Positions 1-4,578 of a DNA stretch of 9,704 nucleotides are shown here, piece after piece. Below the pieces are notes generated by a model, which was given only the letters and a program-made list of their open reading frames with translations, did not search any database and was not told where the DNA came from. Every line of letters starts with the position of its first letter. Positions within the stretch are counted from its first letter, which is position 1. Both the position numbers and the translations under genes were made by a program. The DNA is from JBIKLM01 sp044375105 (GTDB lineage Bacteria; Planctomycetota; UBA1135; GCA-002686595): contig JBILNK010000165.1 of NCBI GenBank assembly GCA_044375105.1, positions 1 to 9,704 of the forward strand. The letters run 5' to 3'.

Positions 1-215
1 CCCAGAGAAATGGCCGCCGCCCGCGGTCTCCGCGGGGCACAGAATCCGGCTTACAGGTCGACTTCCGTCCACCTGCTCCCCCGCGGCTGGACCGGACTCG
101 GCCGGGGAACCCCCGGTGACCCGGACGACGGATCCCGCAGCCCTTCCCACCCCCAGGAATTGGGTTGCCAAGCGCGCGACCCCCCATAGATTGGGGCGCA
201 CTCCCCCCCCGAGCG
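1..215. other. Left flank without a recognisable gene
   Basis: No convincing coding sequence is present. A long open minus-strand frame crosses this stretch, but its translation is Arg/Gly/Ala-rich low-complexity text typical of a shadow in GC-rich DNA. Two short perfect hairpins lie here: arms 20-26 and 30-36 with loop TCT, and arms 102-107 and 111-116 with loop AAC. The first could be the end of an upstream transcript, but it lacks a T-tract. A run of eight C (203-210) sits five bases before the start of the NUDIX gene. Confidence 0.5.
20..36. terminator. Terminator-like hairpin without a T-tract
   Basis: Perfect 7-bp arms (CCCGCGG / CCGCGGG) enclose a TCT loop. No T-run follows on either strand, so intrinsic termination is only possible, not shown. 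Hairpins like this arise easily in DNA this rich in G and C. Confidence 0.2.
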
Positions 216-863
216 ATGGAATTCGTCTACGTCGTGCCCCGCGAGGTGCTGTTCCCCCACGGGGCTCCCCAGGGCTTCGTGCCCTTCGGCCCGGCCCTGG
301 ACCGCCAGGGGCTGCTCGAGCGGATCGAGGCCAGCGGGTTTTTCGTGGAGCGCGCGCGGGCCGAGCAGGAACCGCGCTGGAAGCAGATCATCCCCTACGC
401 CCTGATCACCCAGGCCGAACGCGTCTGGCTGCTCGAGCGCACGGCGCGGGGCGGCGATGCGCGCCTGCACGGCAAGCTCTCGATCGGCGTCGGCGGCCAT
501 CTCGAGCCCATCGACGCCCAGGGCCCCCAGGGCCGCGCCGGAATCCCGGCCGCGGGCGCTGCGCGCGAATTGAGCGAAGAACTCGAGTTCGAGCCCGCCG
601 GCGCGCCCGAGGAGCTCGGCCTGCTCAACGACGACAGCAACCCCGTGGGCTCCGTGCACGTCGGGCTCGTCTTGCGCCTCGAAGCCCTCGGGCCCGTGGC
701 CGTCCGCGAACGGGAGGTCTTGAAAGGGCGCTGGATCGAACGACAAGAGCTTTCCGCGCTGGCCGAGTCCGGCGCCAATTTGGAGAGCTGGTCGCGCCTG
801 CTGGTGCCCCTCGTGGGCCGCCTGGAGCCGAGCCCGGAGCGCCGCGCCGCGGCCCGCCCCTGA
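216..863 (+). CDS. NUDIX (MutT-like) hydrolase, predicted phosphoesterase
   Basis: Predicted to hydrolyse a nucleoside-diphosphate-linked or related pyrophosphate substrate in the cytoplasm; the substrate cannot be read from sequence. The 215-residue protein starts MEFVYVVPRE, an opening I recognise from the predicted-phosphoesterase MutT group. Residues 57-62 (KQIIPY) lead into the core. The NUDIX box is split: GVGGHLEP at 91-98, then about 12 extra residues, then AARELSEEL at 115-123, giving the metal-binding R117-E118 and E121-E122. The insertion is rich in Gly, Pro and Ala, and the usual GE just after the Gly pair is not seen. I chose ATG 216 because the protein-like sequence begins there; an in-frame TTG at 165 would add 17 unconvincing residues. 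No Shine-Dalgarno is visible, only a C8 run five bases upstream. No signal peptide. Neighbours give no hint about the substrate. Confidence 0.88.
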   Translation: MEFVYVVPREVLFPHGAPQGFVPFGPALDRQGLLERIEASGFFVERARAEQEPRWKQIIPYALITQAERVWLLERTARGGDARLHGKLSIGVGGHLEPIDAQGPQGRAGIPAAGAARELSEELEFEPAGAPEELGLLNDDSNPVGSVHVGLVLRLEALGPVAVREREVLKGRWIERQELSALAESGANLESWSRLLVPLVGRLEPSPERRAAARP

Positions 864-1047
864 CCCGCCGACCTCCCGCCAGCGGGCCTTTCCAGGTCTC
901 CCGGCGCTCCCGCCGCCCCCGCCGGCCTCCGCGCCCGCCCTTCCCAGCCCCCCGCGACCCGCGACCCGCTTCGAGACGGCTTTCCGCCGGCCTTGCGAGC
1001 TCCTGGGATCCAGGGCCCAGCTCCCGGCCCCTTTGCGGGGCGCTCGA

Positions 1048-1067
1048 GCAGCAAAGGCTGCGCTTTT
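1048..1067 (+). terminator. Weak intrinsic-terminator-like hairpin
   Basis: Arms GCAGC (1048-1052) and GCTGC (1057-1061) enclose loop AAAG and are followed by GCTTTT. The stem is only 5 bp and the T-run only four bases, but it is the one hairpin in the gap with a T-tract. It could end transcription coming from the NUDIX gene about 190 bases upstream. Confidence 0.3.
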
Positions 1068-1084
1068 ACATAAGAAGTTCCTAA
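1064..1084 (+). promoter_or_regulatory. AT-rich island, candidate promoter of the small gene
   Basis: Sixteen of 21 bases are A or T (TTTTACATAAGAAG and onward), which is striking in this GC-rich window. TACATA at 1067-1072 loosely resembles a -10 element; no clear -35 match was found. It lies about 110 bases before the ATG at 1194, so a transcript starting here would have a long leader carrying the two hairpins that follow. The promoter role is inferred from base composition and position only. Confidence 0.3.
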
Positions 1085-1102
1085 CCCCGGCCAACAGCGG
1101 GG
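1085..1102 (+). promoter_or_regulatory. Leader hairpin 1
   Basis: CCCCG (1085-1089) pairs with CGGGG (1098-1102) around an 8-base loop, GCCAACAG. It sits directly after the AT-rich island and just before a stronger hairpin, in the presumed 5' leader of the small gene. Confidence 0.3.
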
Positions 1103-1105
1103 CTA

Positions 1106-1133
1106 GAGACCCCGGGAGAGTCCCGGGCGTCTC
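1106..1133 (+). promoter_or_regulatory. Leader hairpin 2, strong 12-bp stem
   Basis: GAGAC CCCGGGA (1106-1117) pairs with TCCCGGG (1121-1127) and GTCTC (1129-1133), with loop GAG and a single bulged C at 1128. This is the longest perfect or near-perfect stem I found between genes. It ends 60 bases before the ATG at 1194 and no T-tract follows, which fits a structured leader better than a terminator. Its function is unknown. Confidence 0.4.
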
Positions 1134-1193
1134 CGGCCCGCCGCCAGCGCGGCCCTTCCGCTCCCGAGCCAGCTCCCCTACACTTTTCGCCCC

Positions 1194-1424
1194 ATGTCTG
1201 GAATGCAAACCAAGAAGGCCCGGATCCTCGACCCGGAGATGCTGTACGACATGCTGCTGAGCGCCCGCACCGCGGACCGCGCGACGCTGCTGTTCAAGGA
1301 CGGGCGCGTTCTGATCGGCTCGCTGGTCTTCAACCAGTTCAAAGGCACCGGCCGCGTGATCGACGTCGATCGCGAGATGTCGATCGATTTCGCGATCGAC
1401 GAGCTGCGCGACGTCCAGTTCTGA
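1194..1424 (+). CDS. Small conserved-looking protein, possible Sm/Hfq-like barrel
   Basis: A 76-residue protein I do not recognise by name. A short helical N-terminus (about residues 13-27, PEMLYDMLLSARTAD) is followed by an alternating hydrophobic pattern compatible with five strands: ATLLFK at 30-35, a DG turn at 36-37, RVLIGSLVFNQF at 38-49, GRVIDVDREMSIDF at 53-66 and IDELRDVQF at 68-76. The helix, the strand-DG-strand-G pattern and the length are those of Sm-like proteins such as Hfq. That is a pattern inference: the Hfq RNA-binding signature is not visible. The start could be ATG 1194 or ATG 1203; no Shine-Dalgarno precedes either. The gene stands alone, with hairpins before it and a hairpin three bases after its stop. 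Its codons look less GC-biased than its neighbours'. That it is a real gene is fairly sure; its function is not. Confidence 0.75.
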   Translation: MSGMQTKKARILDPEMLYDMLLSARTADRATLLFKDGRVLIGSLVFNQFKGTGRVIDVDREMSIDFAIDELRDVQF

Positions 1425-1426
1425 TC

Positions 1427-1442
1427 CGGCCCCGGCGGGCCG
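1427..1442 (+). terminator. Terminator-like hairpin after the small gene
   Basis: CGGCCC (1427-1432) pairs with GGGCCG (1437-1442) around a CGGC loop, three bases after the TGA at 1422-1424. There is no T-tract. The position makes it a plausible transcript-end structure for the small gene. Confidence 0.35.
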
Positions 1443-1755
1443 ACCGGCAAACAGGCGTCGACGGGCAGCCAAACTTCGACGCGTCTTCCCTCCCAGGGAC
1501 AGATCGAGGGACCCTGCGCAAGGCAAATCGCCGCGGAGGCTTCCGACGTTTGCCCGCCTGGCCTCAGCGGCGCTGGGCCGGGTGTCGCCCTCGCAGTGCC
1601 CCCTCGCCGCGTGGCCAGGGCGGCTGGATCTGGGCCCGCCCGTGCCAAGACCGTTGCCATCCGTGGCCCGCGGATTCGAAGGCGGAGCCTAATCCTTCGG
1701 CTATCGAACGGCCTCGCCGAGCTTGGAAGCTCTGGAGCGCGCGCGTTGATCGGGG

Positions 1756-1770
1756 GCCGGCGAAGCCGGC
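1756..1770. other. Short GCCGGC hairpin
   Basis: GCCGGC (1756-1761), loop GAA, GCCGGC (1765-1770). Each arm is itself a palindrome, so the site could be a paired protein-binding site as well as a hairpin. It sits just upstream of the direct repeat at 1782. Confidence 0.2.
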
Positions 1771-1781
1771 GGTTTCGGGGT

Positions 1782-1807
1782 GGAGATCGAGGCGCTGATC
1801 GAGGCGG
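1782..1807 (+). repeat. Imperfect direct repeat, copy A
   Basis: A 26-base stretch beginning GGAGATCGAGGCGC and ending TGATCGAGGCGG. It matches copy B (1843-1870) in sequence and orientation except for short internal differences. It also contains GATCGAGGCG twice at a 12-base spacing (1785-1794, 1797-1806). It lies about 260-290 bases before the propeller gene start. Confidence 0.45.
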
Positions 1808-1842
1808 CGGATCCCCGCAGGAAGCGCGAATGGACCCGCAGC

Positions 1843-1870
1843 GGAGATCGGTGGCGCGCTGATCGGGCGG
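1843..1870 (+). repeat. Imperfect direct repeat, copy B
   Basis: A 28-base stretch beginning GGAGATCGGTGGCGCG and ending CTGATCGGGCGG, starting 61 bases after the start of copy A. The two GATC sites in each copy (1785 and 1797; 1846 and 1861) keep a similar spacing. A related half, GCGTTGATCGGGGG, occurs at 1743-1756. The function is unknown; operator or other binding sites are possible. Confidence 0.45.
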
Positions 1871-2067
1871 CCGCGAAAGGGTCACCGGGGCGGCGCACGG
1901 AGGAGAGTTGCCGCGGGCTTGGACCGCGACGTCAAGACCCGCGACCCGAGGCGGGGCGCCCACGTTGGGGCCAGCGGGCGACGGCACGGGGCGCAGCGTT
2001 AGGCTCTTGCGGGCAGCCGCTGCCCCATGGCGCTCCCGTTCCGCCCCCACCCGAGCCCCCCTTGTCG

Positions 2068-4578
2068 ATGCTGCTCTCCTGCCTGACCCTGGCGGCGCTC
2101 GCGGGCTCCCCTGCGGCCGGTCTCGGCCAAGAGCCGCCGGGCTCGCCGGCGGCAGGGCCCGCACAGGCCGAGGGAGTCCGCCACAGCCTGTTCCTGTTCA
2201 GCGAGGCGGGCTGGGTCGAGTTCCCGGGGGCCCTGTGCGCGGACGGGGCCGCGCTGCCCCTGCCGCTGCTCGCGCGCTCGGAGCGCGTTCCGCGGGCGCG
2301 GCTCGAGTCCCGGGGTGTGCGCCTGCGCCTGCCGGCGGGGCTCAGCGCAGCCTCGATCGAAGCGCGCTCGCTGCTGCACGAGCCCGCGCAGCGGGTCACA
2401 CGGCTGGATGGCGAGCTGGTGCTGATCGGACCCCCGGAGCTGCCCTGGCGCCTCCAGCGCCTGGATTCGGCCAGCGAGCCCTCCGGGCTGGCGGAGCTCT
2501 CGCGGCTCGATGGGCAGGCGCTGGCCGGCCGGCTGCGGCTCGAAATCGCCCTGCGAACAGACGGCGCGCCCCGGCGCCTGCTGGGCTGGCCGCGCTCCGG
2601 CGGCCCCCTGGAGTGGCGCTGGTCCGCGGGCGCCGATGAACGCCATGGCAACGCCGACCTGGCGCTGCCGCCCCAAGACGCGCTCGAGCTGCCTTCGGTC
2701 GCCGGGGTGCAGGAGCTGTGGCTGGGCGCTTCGGGGCTGGATCAGCTGGGGCTGTTCGAGGTGCAGGCGCTCGATTTCGCGGCCTGCGCGCCCGTGTCGG
2801 CCCGCCCGGGCCCCGGGCCCGCCGAGCTGTGGCTGCAGGTGCCGCGGCCCCCCGAGGGGCGCACCGCGACGCTGCTGCTCTCGGTGCGCGACCTGGCGCC
2901 GGCGGCGGCGATCGAAGCCTCCGCCGAAGCCGCATCGCAGCCCGAACCCAGCTGGTTCGATGAGCGCTCGGCGGAACTCGGCCTGGCCCACGGCCACCTG
3001 GAAGGCCCGGACGAGCAGCTGGACATCCGGCCGACCATGGGGCCCGGGGCCGCCTTCGGCGACCTCGAGCAGGACGGCTGGTTCGACCTGTATGCCGTGC
3101 AGGGCGGCGGGCGCGCCGGCAGCGCCCCCGAAGCCGGGCGCTTCTTCCACAACCGCGGCGACCGCGGCCCGGGCTTCGAGGAGCGCTCCCACGACATCGG
3201 CGCGCGCTCGAGCGGCGCGGGCATGGGCGCCCTGTGGTTCGAAGCGGACGGGGACGGCTTCCCGGACCTGTTCGTGGCCCAATACGGCGACAACGTGCTG
3301 CTGCACAACCGCCCGGGGGGCGCCCTGGGCCGGCGCCTCGAGGACCGCTCAGCGGCCCTCGACCCGCACCCGGGCTGGAACGCGGGCGTCTGCGCCGGCG
3401 ACGTGGACCTGGACGGCGACCTGGACCTCTACACGACCACCTACCTCGTGTACGACGAAGCGCTGATGCCGGCGCCCGGCAGCCTGGCGCTCAAGCGCGA
3501 CGACCCCCCCGCCATGCTGCCCTATGCCTTCCCCGGCGGGTCCAACGCGCTGTTCATCAACCGCGGGGACTGGGCCTCCGCGGGGCCAGGGGCGCGCTGT
3601 TTCGTGGATGAAGCCGAGGCCCGCGGCGTCGCCGATCGCCAAGGCCGCGGCATGCAGCCGATCCTGACCGACTACGACGGCGACGGCGATCTCGACCTGT
3701 ACGTGGCCAACGACGTCTCGCCGAACAGCCTGTTCGAGAACGACGGAGCGGGGCGCTTCACCAACGTGGCCTTCGACAGCGGCGTCGACGACCCGCGCGG
3801 GGGCATGGGCCTGGCCCTGGGCGATGTGGACCTGGACGGCGACCTGGATTGGTTCCTCAGCAACTGGGAGCTCGACGCCAACGGGCTGTATCTCAACAAC
3901 GTGCTGAACAGTCTCTCGCAGAAGCACCGCACCGCCAGCTTCACCGACGTAGCCGTCAAGGCCGGGCTGGCGGCCCCCAGCGTGGGCCGCACGGGCTGGG
4001 GCGCGGAGCTGTTCGATGCCGAAGGCGACGGGGACCTGGATCTGTTGCTGCTCAACGGCTACACCAGCCCCGACTATGAAAGCACCGGGATCTGCATGGG
4101 GCAGCCGGCGCATTTCTTCTTGAACGACGGAGCCGCGCGCTTCGAAGCGGCCTTCGGCCGGCTGGGCGCCTTCGGCGCGGAGCTGCGGCCCTGGCGCTGC
4201 CTGGCCGGCGCGGACTTCGACCGGGACGGCGACCTCGATTTCCTGGCGACCAGCAACAACGGACCAGCGCGGTTCCTGGTGCGCAACGCCGTCGGGCGGG
4301 TTCCGGGCGCGCGCTGGCTGGCGCTGCGCCTGGCGGGCCGGCCGGGAAACCCGGACGCGATCGGAGCCCTGGTTCAGATCGAAGCCGAGGGACTGACCCT
4401 GGTGCAGGAGCAGCGCGCGGGCACGAGCTATCTGGCGGGCAACCCGCCCGAGCTCCTGTTCCAGCTCCCGCCGGGCCCGGACGAGGTTTCGATCTCCGTG
4501 CGCTGGCCCTTCGGCGGCAGCAGCAGCCTCTCGGTGCGCGACTTCGACCGGCGCCTGACCGTCGAGGCGCCGCGGTGA
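2068..4578 (+). CDS. Secreted FG-GAP/VCBS propeller protein with ASPIC/UnbV domain (CRTAC1 family)
   Basis: Exported 836-residue protein, probably a calcium-binding beta-propeller of the cell surface; no enzyme activity is implied. An N-terminal hydrophobic stretch (3-20) looks like a signal peptide with little positive charge. Residues ~35-300 are beta-rich and unclassified. The family's entry motif follows (FDERS...DIRPTMGPG, ~300-327). Seven FG-GAP/VCBS loops begin near residues 332, 392, 445, 535, 586, 650 and 716. Loops 3 to 7 carry near-ideal calcium motifs such as DVDLDGDLD and DYDGDGDLD, while the first two are degenerate. ASPIC/UnbV occupies ~749-836, with the GTSYLAGNPPELLFQL signature. 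I chose ATG 2068 because the frame upstream is not protein-like; TTG 2062 is an alternative. There is no Shine-Dalgarno, only a C-rich tract. The gene overlaps the next one by 4 bases. Family assignment is strong; the role is inferred. Confidence 0.93.
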   Translation: MLLSCLTLAALAGSPAAGLGQEPPGSPAAGPAQAEGVRHSLFLFSEAGWVEFPGALCADGAALPLPLLARSERVPRARLESRGVRLRLPAGLSAASIEARSLLHEPAQRVTRLDGELVLIGPPELPWRLQRLDSASEPSGLAELSRLDGQALAGRLRLEIALRTDGAPRRLLGWPRSGGPLEWRWSAGADERHGNADLALPPQDALELPSVAGVQELWLGASGLDQLGLFEVQALDFAACAPVSARPGPGPAELWLQVPRPPEGRTATLLLSVRDLAPAAAIEASAEAASQPEPSWFDERSAELGLAHGHLEGPDEQLDIRPTMGPGAAFGDLEQDGWFDLYAVQGGGRAGSAPEAGRFFHNRGDRGPGFEERSHDIGARSSGAGMGALWFEADGDGFPDLFVAQYGDNVLLHNRPGGALGRRLEDRSAALDPHPGWNAGVCAGDVDLDGDLDLYTTTYLVYDEALMPAPGSLALKRDDPPAMLPYAFPGGSNALFINRGDWASAGPGARCFVDEAEARGVADRQGRGMQPILTDYDGDGDLDLYVANDVSPNSLFENDGAGRFTNVAFDSGVDDPRGGMGLALGDVDLDGDLDWFLSNWELDANGLYLNNVLNSLSQKHRTASFTDVAVKAGLAAPSVGRTGWGAELFDAEGDGDLDLLLLNGYTSPDYESTGICMGQPAHFFLNDGAARFEAAFGRLGAFGAELRPWRCLAGADFDRDGDLDFLATSNNGPARFLVRNAVGRVPGARWLALRLAGRPGNPDAIGALVQIEAEGLTLVQEQRAGTSYLAGNPPELLFQLPPGPDEVSISVRWPFGGSSSLSVRDFDRRLTVEAPR

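Larger units (their letters stand above)
864..1193. other. Intergenic gap: C-rich stretch, hairpins, AT-rich island
   Basis: No gene is supported. The first ~150 bases are strongly C-rich on the + strand. GCCCC (1027-1031) and GGGGC (1037-1041) can pair. They are followed by a weak terminator-like hairpin (1048-1067), an AT-rich island (1064-1084) and two further hairpins (1085-1102, 1106-1133) before the small gene at 1194. The order suggests the end of the NUDIX transcript, then a promoter, then a structured leader for the small gene. Confidence 0.5.
1425..2067. other. 643-bp intergenic region with repeats, no gene
   Basis: The open frames here read as Arg/Pro/Ala-rich nonsense on both strands, so no gene is called. 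The frame of the downstream propeller gene stays open upstream to a GTG at 1780, but the added residues are not protein-like. Contents seen: a hairpin right after the small gene's stop; an inverted repeat GCGTCGA (1455-1461) / TCGACGC (1476-1482); a GCCGGC-GAA-GCCGGC hairpin at 1756-1770; and a cluster of GATC sites with an imperfect direct repeat (1748-1870). A C-rich tract ends at the start codon of the next gene. The region probably holds that gene's promoter, but I cannot place it. Confidence 0.5.

Noticed and set aside
51..1526. Long minus-strand open frame across the NUDIX gene, the gap and the small gene
   Set aside because: Low-complexity Gly/Arg/Ala text, antisense to two convincing genes, with no motif or start context.
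1660..1700. tRNA T-arm-like GGATTCGAA near 1673
   Set aside because: No matching acceptor, D or anticodon arms could be folded around it.
1780..2067. N-terminal extension of the propeller protein from GTG 1780
   Set aside because: The added ~96 residues are Arg/Gly/Pro-rich and would bury the signal peptide; ATG 2068 gives a normal exported protein.
2068..2082. Lipoprotein reading of MLLSC at the start of the propeller protein
   Set aside because: A Cys at position 5 leaves no n-region or hydrophobic region before a lipobox; a plain signal peptide fits better.
1999..3306. Minus-strand open frame under the first half of the propeller gene
   Set aside because: Gln/Arg/Gly-rich shadow; the plus strand has a signal peptide and clear FG-GAP repeats.
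3400..4250. DNA-level repeats GACGTGGACCTGGACGGCGACC and similar inside the propeller gene
   Set aside because: They encode the calcium-binding loops of successive FG-GAP/VCBS blades and need no other explanation.
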